A stretch of DNA of 64,000 nucleotides from Firmicutes bacterium UBA5774 (GTDB lineage Bacteria > Bacillota > Clostridia > Peptostreptococcales > Anaerovoracaceae): NCBI GenBank assembly GCA_002418625.1, contig DIEM01000068.1, positions 1-64,000 on the forward strand, given 5' to 3'. The notes beneath the pieces were generated by a model, which saw nothing but the letters and a program-made list of their open reading frames with translations, was not told where the DNA came from and ran no database searches. This document shows positions 8,633 to 17,917 of this stretch, in pieces. Position numbers and translations under genes: made by a program. Each line of letters starts with the position of its first letter. Within the stretch, counting starts at the first letter, position 1.

Positions 8633-9732
8633 GATCCATCATCCGCAAGGAGTTCCTACAGATGAAGAGAGACAGGCTGACGCTTGCCATTGCTTTCATG
8701 ATCCCTGTCGTACAGCTTATTATTTTTGGCTATGCGATACAGACGGAAGTCAAGCATATTCCGACTGTGGTTTTCGACCAGTCAGTGACCGCCGAAAGCA
8801 GGGAGATGATCGAATCCTTTTCAGCGTCAGGATATTTTGACATTAAATATGTCGTCGGAAGCTATGAGGAGATCAGCCGCATGATCGACAGCGGCAAAGC
8901 CAAGGCAGGCATCATATTTCCGCCCGATTACGCTAAAAAAATCTATCGTGGCGAGACAGCAGAGACCCAGGTCATCATTGATGCCAGCGACAATATGACG
9001 GCGGGGCAGGCAAGAGCGATCGCTGGAATGATACCAATGATCAAAAGCCAGGAAGCGCTGGCAGAGAAGCTGCCAGGCGGCATGACGATCCCATATGATT
9101 CGAAGGTCCGGGCCTGGTATAATCCGGATGGCATCACTGCATTCTTTATTGTTCCGGGAATCGTTGCGGTCCTGGTGACCATGACGATGGTGCTTCTGAC
9201 ATCTGTCGGGATAGTCAAGGAGCGCGAAAAAGGAACATTGGAACAGTTGATGGTGACTCCGCTTAAGCCTCTGGAACTCATGATCGGGAAAATAATGCCG
9301 TATGTGCTGCTTGGTTACGTACAGATCACCGTTGCGCTTGTTGTTGCGGTAGGCTTGTTCAACGTTCCTGTCAAGGGAAGTGTGGCGGAACTTTATTTCT
9401 TGACGCTCTTTTTCATTACAGCCTCACTTGGCCTCGGTATAACGATTTCCAATATTGCCAAAACACAGATACAGGCAATGATGCTGTCTTTTTTTGTGCT
9501 GCTTCCGAGCATATTGCTGTCCGGTTTCATGTTTCCGCGCGAAGCGATGCCGGATATCATATACTGGTTCGGTTATCTGATTCCGGCGACATATTATCTT
9601 GACATCATCCGGGGGATTATGCTGAAGGGCATCGGGATAAGCTACCTATGGCCGCAGGTTCTGATGCTGGTCATCATATCGGTTGTTTTTATAGGCATCA
9701 GCTCGAAAAAATTTAGAAAGACCTTGGGTTAA
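8620..9732 (+). CDS. ABC-2 type permease (YbhS/YbhR-like)
   Basis: 370 residues with the ABC-2 exporter layout: one N-terminal transmembrane helix (about 22-40, [20 protein letters not shown]), a large extracytoplasmic region, then five membrane helices from about residue 175 to the end. [25 protein letters not shown] near 200 is the cytoplasmic coupling segment of the family. Only one permease gene is present, whereas E. coli has ybhS and ybhR, so this protein probably forms a homodimer. Substrate unknown; related systems export drugs or cations. Confidence 0.92.
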   Translation: MQRIRSIIRKEFLQMKRDRLTLAIAFMIPVVQLIIFGYAIQTEVKHIPTVVFDQSVTAESREMIESFSASGYFDIKYVVGSYEEISRMIDSGKAKAGIIFPPDYAKKIYRGETAETQVIIDASDNMTAGQARAIAGMIPMIKSQEALAEKLPGGMTIPYDSKVRAWYNPDGITAFFIVPGIVAVLVTMTMVLLTSVGIVKEREKGTLEQLMVTPLKPLELMIGKIMPYVLLGYVQITVALVVAVGLFNVPVKGSVAELYFLTLFFITASLGLGITISNIAKTQIQAMMLSFFVLLPSILLSGFMFPREAMPDIIYWFGYLIPATYYLDIIRGIMLKGIGISYLWPQVLMLVIISVVFIGISSKKFRKTLG

Positions 9733-9734
9733 CT

Positions 9735-10295
9735 ATGGAAATCAATGTGTTTGACTTCGATAAAACGATATATGACGGCGATAGCTCCATCGATTTCTAT
9801 TTGTTCTGCCTGAAAAGAAATCCTGGGATGATCAAGTATGCCCCGGGCCTTCTGATCGCTGCGGCCCGATATTTGATCAATCAAGGCGGAAAAACAGTAT
9901 TTAAGCAGGAAGCTTTCAAATTTTTGAAAACAATAAAAAATACAGACCAGTATGTTGAAGAATTCTGGTCTGTATATGGCGATAAAATAAAAACCTGGTA
10001 TTTGGAACGGGATCATGCTTCGGATGTCGTCATATCCGCTTCTCCTGATTTTCTTCTGCGTCCGGTTTGCCGGAAGTTGGGGGTCATGCTGCTGATCGCT
10101 TCAAAAGTGGACAGCCGGACAGGACGATTTGAAGGCGAAAACTGCTATGGGGCCGAAAAACTCCGTCGGCTGAATTCGGAATTAAGCGATTATACCATTC
10201 GGGAGTTCTATTCGGATTCGCGTTCCGACCAGCCGCTGGCAGAAATAGCTTCAACAAGTTTTCACGTGCGGGGAAGCAGGATCATCGCCTGGTAG
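9735..10295 (+). CDS. HAD-IB family phosphatase
   Basis: 186 residues of the HAD superfamily, subfamily IB (phosphoserine phosphatase-like). Motif I is FDFDKT with nucleophile D7 and general acid D9; motif II is VVISASPDFLL near residue 97; the C-terminal segment YSDSRSDQPLAE near 158 supplies the acidic motif III/IV. A helical cap lies between motifs I and II. It starts 2 bases after the ABC permease stop, so it belongs to the same transcript, but whether it works with the exporter is unknown. It converges with deoD, with 13 bases between the stops. Confidence 0.87.
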   Translation: MEINVFDFDKTIYDGDSSIDFYLFCLKRNPGMIKYAPGLLIAAARYLINQGGKTVFKQEAFKFLKTIKNTDQYVEEFWSVYGDKIKTWYLERDHASDVVISASPDFLLRPVCRKLGVMLLIASKVDSRTGRFEGENCYGAEKLRRLNSELSDYTIREFYSDSRSDQPLAEIASTSFHVRGSRIIAW

Positions 10296-10308
10296 TGAAG
10301 CTTCCGGT

Positions 10309-11016
10309 TTATTTAACAGCCAGTTCAAGAGCGATCTTCATCATATCGGTGAAGGTCTTTTCTCTTTCCTCTGAAGTCGTCAGTTCATGCGTGACAAGAT
10401 TGTCGCTGACCGTCAATATCGCCAGCGCCTTGGCACCAAGTCTCGCGGCATTCATATACAAAGCCGCAGCTTCCATTTCAACGGCCAAGACTCCCATTTT
10501 TGCCCAAAGCTTCCATGCGTCCGCGTTATCGTCATAGAACACATCGCTTGACAATATGTTGCCTGTGTGGACTGAAACTCCCATGGCGTCCGCGGATGCC
10601 CGCGCCTTCATCAGCAAATCGAAATCCGCGCAGGGCGCGAAGGTTCCTGGCAGACCGAAATTATGAGCATAGCGTGAATTGGTTGAGGCCGCCACACCCA
10701 GGACGATGTCCCTGATACGGACATTTTCCTGAAGCGATCCGGCGGACCCCACGCGTATCAGATTCCGGACTCCGTAGACTGAAATCAGCTCGTGCGAATA
10801 GATACCGATGGACGGCATGCCCATGCCGGTTCCCTGAACAGATACGGGGAAGCCTTTGTAAGTACCTGTATAGCCCAGCATGCCTCTTACAGCATTGTAG
10901 CAGACAGCTCCATCCAGGAAGTTTTCGGCGATGAACCTTGCTCTGAGTGGATCGCCCGGGAGCAGAATGGTTTCGGCTATATCGCCGGGTCTTGCTTCAA
11001 TATGCGCAGTTGGCAT
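10309..11016 (-). CDS. deoD: Purine-nucleoside phosphorylase, DeoD type
   Basis: 235 residues, the usual size of the hexameric DeoD enzymes, which cleave purine (deoxy)ribonucleosides with phosphate for salvage. Family landmarks are [17 protein letters not shown] (phosphate site, R near 24), [21 protein letters not shown] near 60-80, RVGSAGSL near 87, EMEAAALY near 180 and ILTVSDN near 203 holding the catalytic Asp. AAAGGAG precedes the ATG. A single gene with its own promoter at 11043-11071. Confidence 0.96.
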   Translation of the reverse strand: MPTAHIEARPGDIAETILLPGDPLRARFIAENFLDGAVCYNAVRGMLGYTGTYKGFPVSVQGTGMGMPSIGIYSHELISVYGVRNLIRVGSAGSLQENVRIRDIVLGVAASTNSRYAHNFGLPGTFAPCADFDLLMKARASADAMGVSVHTGNILSSDVFYDDNADAWKLWAKMGVLAVEMEAAALYMNAARLGAKALAILTVSDNLVTHELTTSEEREKTFTDMMKIALELAVK

Positions 11017-11042
11017 AGTGCATCACTCCTTTCATTTAACAA

Positions 11043-11071
11043 AGTATATCATAAGTGCACGCCTGTTGAAA
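11043..11071 (-). promoter_or_regulatory. Promoter of deoD
   Basis: On the minus strand TTTCAA (11066-11071), 17 bases, then TATACT (11043-11048), upstream of the deoD ribosome site. Confidence 0.55.
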
Positions 11072-11121
11072 CTCGTATTTACATTCAATCTTCGACGTCA
11101 TATATGAACTGTTAATTAATC

Positions 11122-11150
11122 TTTACTTCAAAATTTTATTAATGTACAAT
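11122..11150 (+). promoter_or_regulatory. Promoter of acyl-CoA synthetase operon
   Basis: TTTACT (11122-11127), 17 bases, TACAAT (11145-11150). A small inverted repeat CCGGC/GCCGG follows near 11177 in the leader. Confidence 0.5.
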
Positions 11151-11224
11151 TATTTTAAGACAAGAGAGCCTGGAAGCCGGCCTTTGCCGGTGGAATTCAA
11201 GAAAATAAAGGAGCAGGATCGAAT

Positions 11225-12949
11225 ATGGAAACGCAACTCGCAAATCAATATTATCCGGTTCGGGAAATAGGGGATCTCAAGAGCATGCTCAACTCAAGCG
11301 CAGAGATTTTTGCCGACAAAGTCGCCTTTCTGATCAAGAAAGTCAAAGGCGGAAGCTATTCGGAAATCCTTTACAGTCAACTCAAGCACGATGTCGACGC
11401 CATCGGGACCAAGCTGATCGATATGGGCCTTAAAGACATGAAGATCGCAATAATCGGGGAGAATTGCTATGAGTGGATCGTTTCGTATTTTGCCGTTGTC
11501 TGCGGATGCGGGATCGCTGTGCCGCTTGACAAGGAGCTCACAAGGGACGAAATCCATATTCTGCTGAAAACAGCTGAATGCCAGGCTGTTTTTTATACGA
11601 ATGCCTATAAGAAAATGCTGGAGGACTATGATATTCCGTATAAAATCAATATGGGAGCGCCGGGATTCGATTATAATTCTGTACAAACACCCGAAATTTC
11701 ATGGAACAGCATGCTCGAGGAGGGCGCGGCTCTTTTGGAAACAGGAGATGCGAGTTTCATCAACGCTGATATCGACAAGGAAGCCATGCAGGTTATTCTA
11801 TTTACTTCTGGAACCACTGGAACGCCCAAAGGCGTCATGCTGAGTCACCGTAATATCATGAGCGATGTTGTGGCAACCTGTAAATTCGTTAATATCGGCC
11901 CGCAAGACAGGACGCTTTCCATATTGCCGATCCATCATACGTTCGAATCAACGCTGGGGATGACCCTCATACTGTATAAAGGTGCTTCGATCGCATTCTG
12001 TGAAGGGCTCAAGTATATATCGAAAAATATCGTTGAAGCCGGCGCAACAGTCATTCTTGGCGTACCGCTCATCTTTGAATCCATTTATGACAAGATTTGG
12101 CGCCAGGCGGAAAAACAGGGCAAGGATAAAATTCTTAAAAAAGCGATCAGCTTCAACAGGACCATGAAAGCCATCGGACTGGATATGAGCAAAAAGCTAT
12201 TTCATGATGTACATGCGAAGCTTGGAGGCAAGCTCAGACTGATCATCACAGGCGCCGCCGCCATCGACCCAAATGTCTGCCGTGGGTTTGAAGACCTGGG
12301 CTTCAAGATCCTGCAGGGATATGGCTTGACCGAATGTTCGCCGCTGGTCGCTGGATGCCACGATTTTGCCAACACTTATAAAAAAGCCGGCTCCGTGGGG
12401 CCGGCGATCCCGGGCGGCGAAATAGAGATCATCGAAAAGGACGAGGATGGCATTGGAGAAATCATATACAAAGGCCCCAATGTCATGCTGGGCTATTACA
12501 ATATGCCTGAAGAGACAGCACGGGTGCTCAGGGATGGCTGGTTCTACACCGGAGACCTGGGATTCCTGGACAAGGACGGATGGCTCTACATAACAGGAAG
12601 AAAGAAAAATGTCATCGTGACCAAGACGGGCAAGAACATCTACCCGGAAGAGGTTGAATTTTATATCAACAGGAATAAATATATCGAGGAAAGCCTTGTC
12701 ATGGCAGTCGAAAACAATGATGACGATGATACGACTGTCGGAGCCCAGATCAAACCGGCTTATGATGTAATTTACGAAGAATTCGGAAAGGATTTTGACG
12801 ATGCCGCTATTTATTCTCTGATCAAAAAAATGATTTCCGACATCAATGAAAAGCTGCCGATCTACAAGAGGATCAGAAATTTTTCAGTCAGAAAGGAAGA
12901 TTTCGAGCATACGACAACAAAGAAAATCAAGCGTAATTACAAGAAATAG
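11225..12949 (+). CDS. AMP-binding long-chain acyl-CoA synthetase-like enzyme
   Basis: 574 residues of the adenylate-forming (ANL) superfamily: it activates a carboxylic acid to acyl-AMP and transfers it to CoA or another thiol. The P-loop motif LFTSGTTGTPKGVMLSHRN lies near 188-206, GYGLTECSPLV near 365, YTGDLGFLDKDGWLYITGRKKNVI near 440-462 and the catalytic lysine region TTTKKIKRNYKK at the very end. The layout is closest to FadD/FAA-type synthetases, but the native acid cannot be deduced. The M20 amidohydrolase starts 12 bases downstream, so they are probably co-transcribed. Confidence 0.9.
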   Translation: METQLANQYYPVREIGDLKSMLNSSAEIFADKVAFLIKKVKGGSYSEILYSQLKHDVDAIGTKLIDMGLKDMKIAIIGENCYEWIVSYFAVVCGCGIAVPLDKELTRDEIHILLKTAECQAVFYTNAYKKMLEDYDIPYKINMGAPGFDYNSVQTPEISWNSMLEEGAALLETGDASFINADIDKEAMQVILFTSGTTGTPKGVMLSHRNIMSDVVATCKFVNIGPQDRTLSILPIHHTFESTLGMTLILYKGASIAFCEGLKYISKNIVEAGATVILGVPLIFESIYDKIWRQAEKQGKDKILKKAISFNRTMKAIGLDMSKKLFHDVHAKLGGKLRLIITGAAAIDPNVCRGFEDLGFKILQGYGLTECSPLVAGCHDFANTYKKAGSVGPAIPGGEIEIIEKDEDGIGEIIYKGPNVMLGYYNMPEETARVLRDGWFYTGDLGFLDKDGWLYITGRKKNVIVTKTGKNIYPEEVEFYINRNKYIEESLVMAVENNDDDDTTVGAQIKPAYDVIYEEFGKDFDDAAIYSLIKKMISDINEKLPIYKRIRNFSVRKEDFEHTTTKKIKRNYKK

Positions 12950-12960
12950 GAGCTTTCGGA

Positions 12961-14130
12961 ATGGATACGGCTCAATGGGTGCTGGAAATGCGGCGAAAAC
13001 TGCACCAGTGCCCCGAACTCGGAAATCAGGAATATGAGACGACGCGAATTATAGAAAGCGCGCTGGGGGATATGGGCATTGAAACCGCCCGGCTTCTGGA
13101 AACAGGCGTCGTTGGTGTTTTGGCGGGGACAAAAGTACCATCCGGCGAATACGCGGCATATAGCGGCGGAAAGCCCAGGGTGCTGGCGTTTCGCGCTGAT
13201 ATCGACGCGCTTGAGATCAAGGAAGCGACAGGCCTTCCGTTTGCCTCGGCAAAGGAGGGCTTCATGCATGCCTGTGGCCATGATGCCCACTCCGCGATAC
13301 TTTTGGCGGTTGCCAGGGAATTGAGCATGCGCCGTTCCGAATTCAGCGATATCGTCAAGTTCATTTTTCAGCCTGCCGAGGAGAGTACCGGGGGTGCGGA
13401 ACGATTGATCGCACTTGGCTGCATGAAAGATCCCGAGGTCGACTATGTATTCGGGCTGCATGTCATGCCTCAGATACCGGCCGGATCCATTGGGATCAAG
13501 TATGGTACCATGTACGCGGCATCCGACATGATCAGGATAACCGTACACGGGAAAAGCGGACACGGCGCCTTCCCGGAAAAATCCATTGATGCTGTCGTGG
13601 CAGCTTCGGCAATCGTTACAAACATGCAGAGCATCGTCAGCAGGAATGTGTCGCCGGCCAATCCGGCTGTCATCACCTTCGGAAGCATCCATGGGGGAAC
13701 CGCGAGCAATATCATAGCCGACAAGGTCGAGATCAAAGGCACCATACGAACATTGGAGCCGGAAAACCGGAAGCACGTGAAGAAGCGGGTGGTCGAAATG
13801 CTGGATGGTATGGCTGCCGCAATGGGCGCGACCGCTGAAATTGAATTCGTCAGAGGATATAACGCTGTTATAAACGATCCGGAAGCGGTTAAAATGGTCG
13901 AAGATGCCGCTGTGGAAATAGCAGGAAAGGATCATGTCGTGGAGACGCCGAACGCTTACATGGGAGGCGAGGATTTTTCGTTTTACCTTGATCATGCGAA
14001 AGGAGCCTTTTTCGGACTTGGCTGCGGTTATCGTGACAGGGAAAATCCTGTGCTGCATTCTGAACTTTTCAATATCGATGAGGCATGCCTGCAAACCGGC
14101 GTGAGCATACTGACGAGCCTGGTCCGGTAG
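12961..14130 (+). CDS. M20 family amidohydrolase (aminoacylase/hippurate hydrolase-like)
   Basis: 389 residues of the M20D metallopeptidase family, which hydrolyse N-acyl amino acids or related amides in the cytoplasm. The metal-binding ACGHDAHSAILLAVARE lies near residue 101-117, QPAEESTGGAERLI near 138-151 with the catalytic Glu, a dimerisation-lid domain follows (GKSGHGAFPEKSIDAV near 196), and the last metal ligand is in the HSELFNIDE segment. The start follows a GGAG site. Co-transcription with the acyl-CoA synthetase could let an acyl group released here be activated, but that link is inference. Confidence 0.92.
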   Translation: MDTAQWVLEMRRKLHQCPELGNQEYETTRIIESALGDMGIETARLLETGVVGVLAGTKVPSGEYAAYSGGKPRVLAFRADIDALEIKEATGLPFASAKEGFMHACGHDAHSAILLAVARELSMRRSEFSDIVKFIFQPAEESTGGAERLIALGCMKDPEVDYVFGLHVMPQIPAGSIGIKYGTMYAASDMIRITVHGKSGHGAFPEKSIDAVVAASAIVTNMQSIVSRNVSPANPAVITFGSIHGGTASNIIADKVEIKGTIRTLEPENRKHVKKRVVEMLDGMAAAMGATAEIEFVRGYNAVINDPEAVKMVEDAAVEIAGKDHVVETPNAYMGGEDFSFYLDHAKGAFFGLGCGYRDRENPVLHSELFNIDEACLQTGVSILTSLVR

Positions 14131-14169
14131 TAAAGTGATGGAAGGCGCTGAAGGGCGTCGAGACAAATA

Positions 14170-14200
14170 AAAAAAGAGAGGAGACACATCTCTCTTTTTT
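14170..14200. terminator. Bidirectional terminator between M20 gene and rpsT
   Basis: An A-run and GAGAG at 14170-14180 pair with CTCTC and a T-run at 14190-14200 around a nine-base loop. The T-run on either strand serves the two converging genes. Confidence 0.85.
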
Positions 14201-14250
14201 ATTTGATATTGTTTGTGTATTTAACTTATACACGGTGTGGGACGGGTGAG

Positions 14251-14520
14251 TTATTTTGCTTTTGCGGCGTTGAATCTTTTTGTAAGTCTTGAAACTTTCC
14301 TGGATGCGGCGTTTTTATGAATAGTGTTTTTCGCAGCAGCCTTTTTAAGCTTCTTTTCAGCTAAAGTCAACTTTTCGCCAGCAGCAGAAAGGTCGCCTGA
14401 GCTTAAAGCCTTTTCAAAATTCTTGATTACAGCTTTCAGATGATCCTTGATCCTTCTGTTGGTCGCAGTCTTTTTAGCGATGACTCCGATCCTTTTCTTT
14501 GCCGATTTGATATTTGCCAT
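14251..14520 (-). CDS. rpsT: 30S ribosomal protein S20
   Basis: 89 residues, very basic and alanine-rich, binding 16S rRNA at the base of the small subunit. It opens with MANIKSAKKRIGV and contains the family pattern TNRRIKDHLKAVIKNFEKAL and a C-terminal KNAASRKVSRLTKRFNAA. I chose the ATG at 14520, preceded by GTGGGGTG; an in-frame GTG nine bases earlier overlaps that ribosome site. rpsT is transcribed away from lepA, a common arrangement in Clostridia. Confidence 0.97.
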   Translation of the reverse strand: MANIKSAKKRIGVIAKKTATNRRIKDHLKAVIKNFEKALSSGDLSAAGEKLTLAEKKLKKAAAKNTIHKNAASRKVSRLTKRFNAAKAK

Positions 14521-14557
14521 ATTTTTCACCCCACTTTCCGAAAATATCGCAAGACCA

Positions 14558-14586
14558 ATTGTAAATCATAACTGATGAAATTGCAA
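14558..14586 (-). promoter_or_regulatory. Promoter of rpsT
   Basis: Minus strand TTGCAA (14581-14586), 17 bases, TACAAT (14558-14563). Confidence 0.6.
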
Positions 14587-14632
14587 TAGTAAAAAGGAAA
14601 ATGGCCGCAATATTTCCGCGATATTTCCATTC

Positions 14633-14661
14633 TTGAAAAAGAGCGCTTACAATGTTATAAT
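14633..14661 (+). promoter_or_regulatory. Promoter of lepA
   Basis: TTGAAA (14633-14638), 17 bases, TATAAT (14656-14661), about 40 bases before the lepA ATG. Confidence 0.72.
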
Positions 14662-14702
14662 TCACTGCAGTGACAAAACGAGCCAATCGGAAAAGAGGAA
14701 AC

Positions 14703-16514
14703 ATGGAAACATATCAAAAGTATATCAGGAATTTTTCAATAATAGCGCATATAGACCACGGTAAATCAACGCTGGCCGATCGTATCCTCGAAACGACCGG
14801 TCTTGTTTCACAGCGTGACATGAAGGAGCAGTATCTGGACAATATGGATATAGAGCGGGAGCGGGGCATCACGATCAAGCTGCAGACTACCCGTCTTAAT
14901 TATCTTGCGGACGATGGACATGAATATATGTTCAATTTGATCGATACTCCGGGGCATGTGGACTTTACCTACGAGGTATCAAGAAGCCTGGCCGCCTGCG
15001 AGGGGGCGCTCCTGATCGTCGACGCGACGCAGGGCGTTGAAGCGCAGACGCTTGCCAACGTCTATCTGGCCATAGATGAAAATCTTGAGATCATTCCCGT
15101 TGTGAACAAGATCGACCTTGCGAGCGCGAGGCCGGACGAAGCGAAGCAGGAGATCGAGGAACTCATCGGGATCGACGCTTCCGATGCTCCGCTGATCTCA
15201 GCCAAAGAAGGACTTAACATACGCGACGTTTTGGAGGCTGTCGTCAAAAAGGTTCCGGCGCCGAAAGGAGATCCGGAAGGGAAATTGAAAGCGCTTATTT
15301 TTGATTCATATTATGACAATTACCGTGGCGTCGTGATTTACTCGAGGATATTTGACGGGCATGTCGCCAAGGGCGATATGATTTTCATGATGAATACAAA
15401 AAAGAAATATGAAGTGACGGAAGTCGGCGTTTATTCGCCGGGGCCCGTTCCAACTGATATACTCAGGGCGGGTGAAGTCGGCTATATCTGCGCCAGCATC
15501 AAGCAGGTCGCCGACGCCCGCGTCGGCGATACGATCACGATGGCGTCCGATCCAACGGCAAGCCCTCTTCCCGGTTACAAGAAAGTGCAGCCGATGGTCT
15601 ACTGCGGAATTTACCCGGCCGAAGGCGAAAAATACGAAAATGTCAAGGACGCGCTTGAAAAGCTGCAGGTCAATGACGCCGCGTTCATGTTCGAGCCTGA
15701 AACCTCGACTGCGCTTGGCTTCGGTTACCGCTGCGGATTTCTTGGATTGCTCCATATGGAAATCATCGTGGAAAGGCTTGAGCGGGAATTCGATCTGGCG
15801 ATCATAACGACTTCGCCCAGTGTTATCTACAAGGTCGTCATGAATGACGGAACGGTCCAGATGATACAGAATCCGAGCAATCTGCCGCCGTTGACTGAAA
15901 TCGCGCATATCGAGGAGCCTATCGTGAAAGCGAATATCATGATACCCAACGATTATGTGGGCAGCATCATGGAGATCTGCCAGGACAGGCGCGGCGTCAT
16001 GAAACATATGGAATATATCACGGCTACAAGAGTCGTGCTTCATTATGAAATGCCTCTCAACGAAGTCATCTATGATTTCTTCGATGCTTTGAAATCAAAG
16101 ACACGCGGGTATGGTTCCCTTGATTATGAATTCCTGCATTATGAAAAGTCGAATCTAGTCAAGCTGGATATTCTTTTAAACAAGGATCTCGTTGATGCTT
16201 TTTCGATGATCGTTCACGAGTCAAAGGCGTATTCAAGGGGCAGGTTCGTATGCGAAAAGCTTAAGGATATCATACCGATGCATCAATTCGAGGTTCCCAT
16301 ACAAGCCTCGGTGGGAGCCAAGGTCATTGCCCGGGAAACGGTCAGAGCCCTTCGAAAAGATGTTCTGGCCAAATGCTACGGCGGTGATATCTCAAGAAAA
16401 AAGAAGCTTCTGGAAAAACAGAAGAAAGGGAAGAAGCGCATGCGCCAGTTCGGCTCTGTGGAAGTGCCGCAGGAGGCATTCACAGCAGTGCTGAAATATG
16501 ACGACAATAAATGA
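14703..16514 (+). CDS. lepA: Elongation factor 4 (LepA)
   Basis: A 603-residue translational GTPase that acts on ribosomes, with proposed roles in back-translocation and initiation or assembly. G1 is AHIDHGKST near residue 16, G3 DTPGHVDF near 80, G4 NKIDL near 134 and the switch region [14 protein letters not shown] near 56. The C-terminal LepA-specific domain ends [20 protein letters not shown], as in most bacteria. The ATG at 14703 follows AAGAGGAA; a GTG 33 bases upstream in frame would add a non-homologous leader. hemW follows 70 bases downstream. Confidence 0.97.
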   Translation: METYQKYIRNFSIIAHIDHGKSTLADRILETTGLVSQRDMKEQYLDNMDIERERGITIKLQTTRLNYLADDGHEYMFNLIDTPGHVDFTYEVSRSLAACEGALLIVDATQGVEAQTLANVYLAIDENLEIIPVVNKIDLASARPDEAKQEIEELIGIDASDAPLISAKEGLNIRDVLEAVVKKVPAPKGDPEGKLKALIFDSYYDNYRGVVIYSRIFDGHVAKGDMIFMMNTKKKYEVTEVGVYSPGPVPTDILRAGEVGYICASIKQVADARVGDTITMASDPTASPLPGYKKVQPMVYCGIYPAEGEKYENVKDALEKLQVNDAAFMFEPETSTALGFGYRCGFLGLLHMEIIVERLEREFDLAIITTSPSVIYKVVMNDGTVQMIQNPSNLPPLTEIAHIEEPIVKANIMIPNDYVGSIMEICQDRRGVMKHMEYITATRVVLHYEMPLNEVIYDFFDALKSKTRGYGSLDYEFLHYEKSNLVKLDILLNKDLVDAFSMIVHESKAYSRGRFVCEKLKDIIPMHQFEVPIQASVGAKVIARETVRALRKDVLAKCYGGDISRKKKLLEKQKKGKKRMRQFGSVEVPQEAFTAVLKYDDNK

Positions 16515-16584
16515 CGGCAAGAAAAGGGCGCGTTGCCGGGACATCGTCTGATTACGGCTCCATGCGTTGCTGACGGGAGGAAAG

Positions 16585-17763
16585 ATGAAAAAAATCGGCA
16601 TATATATCCATATTCCATTTTGTGTCAAAAAATGTGATTACTGTGATTTCCTTTCATTCCAGAATACAACGGCAAGCCTGAAAGACCGATATATGAAAGC
16701 GCTGGGAGGCGAGCTGGACGCATATGCGGCCGGCAGCATCAGTGCAGGCGGGGAGAGGATCGATATAAGGGAGTATGAAGCCGATACGGTATTTTTCGGT
16801 GGAGGTACTCCCTCTTTGATTGCGCCGGAACTGCTTTGCAGAATGATGGATCATATCCGGAAATGCTTTCAGTTGAGCCCGGACGCCGAAATTTCGCTTG
16901 AAGCGAATCCGGGCACGCTTAGTCTTGAAAACCTGATTCAATATAGACAGGCCGGATTCAACAGAGTCAGCCTCGGCATTCAATCGTTTGACGACAGGAT
17001 GCTGCACATCCTGGGTAGGATCCATACGGCCGCAGATGCTGACGTGGCATTCGGGCAGGCCCGGGAAGCCGGATTTAGCAACATCAATATCGATTTGATG
17101 TTCGGGATACCCGGACAGACGATGGAATGCTGGATGGATTCCCTTTCGCATGCATTGGCGCTGAATCCCGAGCATATTTCATTTTATAGCCTGAAATTCG
17201 AAGAAGGCACACCGTTCCACGATATGCTCGAAAAGGGGATCCTTAGGGAGGTGGACGACAGTCTGGACAGAAGCATGTATCATAAGGCGGTCGAAACGAT
17301 GCAGGGATCCGGTCCGGCAGGCTATACACCGCCCTATATCCATTACGAGATTTCCAATGCGAGCAGGCCCGGGTTCGACTGCAGGCACAATATGAAATAC
17401 TGGTCCATGGGAGAATATCTGGGATTGGGTCTGGGCGCCCATTCATACATGAACCGCGAACGCTTCAGCAACCTTTGCGATATCGAAGCATATATATCAG
17501 CCGAAAGCGGACGGATCGCATGGAGATACAGAAATACGACCGATGACGAGGTGTCGGAATTTATATTCACCGGCCTCAGAAAGATTGATGGAATCAGCCT
17601 GAAGGACTATATGGAGCGTTTCGGCGAGCCGATCCAGAAGAGATTTGCCCTTGAAATCAGTGAGCTTGCGGCGCGAGGGCTTGTCGAGATCGATTCCGGC
17701 AGTCTGCGGCTTACGCTTCAGGGCATTGATATATCAAATACCGTTCTTGCAAGATTTGTTTAA
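16585..17763 (+). CDS. hemW: Radical SAM protein HemW (coproporphyrinogen oxidase-like)
   Basis: 392 residues. The radical SAM cluster motif is CVKKCDYCDF near residue 14-23 after the typical GIYIHIPFC start; FFGGGTPSLI near 72 and NPGTLSLE near 112 are SAM-binding and HemN-family motifs. The extra Cys-rich N terminus of true HemN is absent, and the pairing with lepA is classic for HemW, a heme chaperone rather than a coproporphyrinogen dehydrogenase. Start chosen at 16585 behind GGGAGG; a TTG 18 bases earlier is less likely. Confidence 0.93.
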   Translation: MKKIGIYIHIPFCVKKCDYCDFLSFQNTTASLKDRYMKALGGELDAYAAGSISAGGERIDIREYEADTVFFGGGTPSLIAPELLCRMMDHIRKCFQLSPDAEISLEANPGTLSLENLIQYRQAGFNRVSLGIQSFDDRMLHILGRIHTAADADVAFGQAREAGFSNINIDLMFGIPGQTMECWMDSLSHALALNPEHISFYSLKFEEGTPFHDMLEKGILREVDDSLDRSMYHKAVETMQGSGPAGYTPPYIHYEISNASRPGFDCRHNMKYWSMGEYLGLGLGAHSYMNRERFSNLCDIEAYISAESGRIAWRYRNTTDDEVSEFIFTGLRKIDGISLKDYMERFGEPIQKRFALEISELAARGLVEIDSGSLRLTLQGIDISNTVLARFV

Positions 17764-17832
17764 ACCTCAGAGCGAAAATCGCAAAAGAACACGACCCGGG
17801 ATCAGGCAATAGAAAACGTATTAAAAAACCTG

Positions 17833-17861
17833 TTGACAACATCTGCGTGGAATGGTAGATT
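17833..17861 (+). promoter_or_regulatory. Promoter of hrcA-grpE-dnaK operon
   Basis: TTGACA (17833-17838), 17 bases, TAGATT (17856-17861), immediately upstream of the CIRCE operator, so bound HrcA would block initiation. Confidence 0.7.
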
Positions 17862-17871
17862 TAAAATAGAA

Positions 17872-17898
17872 TTAGCACTCACCAAGCAAGAGTGCTAA
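17872..17898 (+). promoter_or_regulatory. CIRCE operator (HrcA binding site)
   Basis: Perfect match to the CIRCE consensus: TTAGCACTC at 17872-17880, nine bases, GAGTGCTAA at 17890-17898. HrcA, encoded just downstream, binds this element and represses the operon in the absence of heat stress. Confidence 0.97.
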
Positions 17899-17917
17899 CA
17901 GAAGCAGGGTGAAGAAT

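Noticed and set aside
12937..14187. 416-codon minus-strand open frame opposite the M20 gene
   Set aside because: Antisense to a complete M20 amidohydrolase with metal-binding motifs; no ribosome site or family features.
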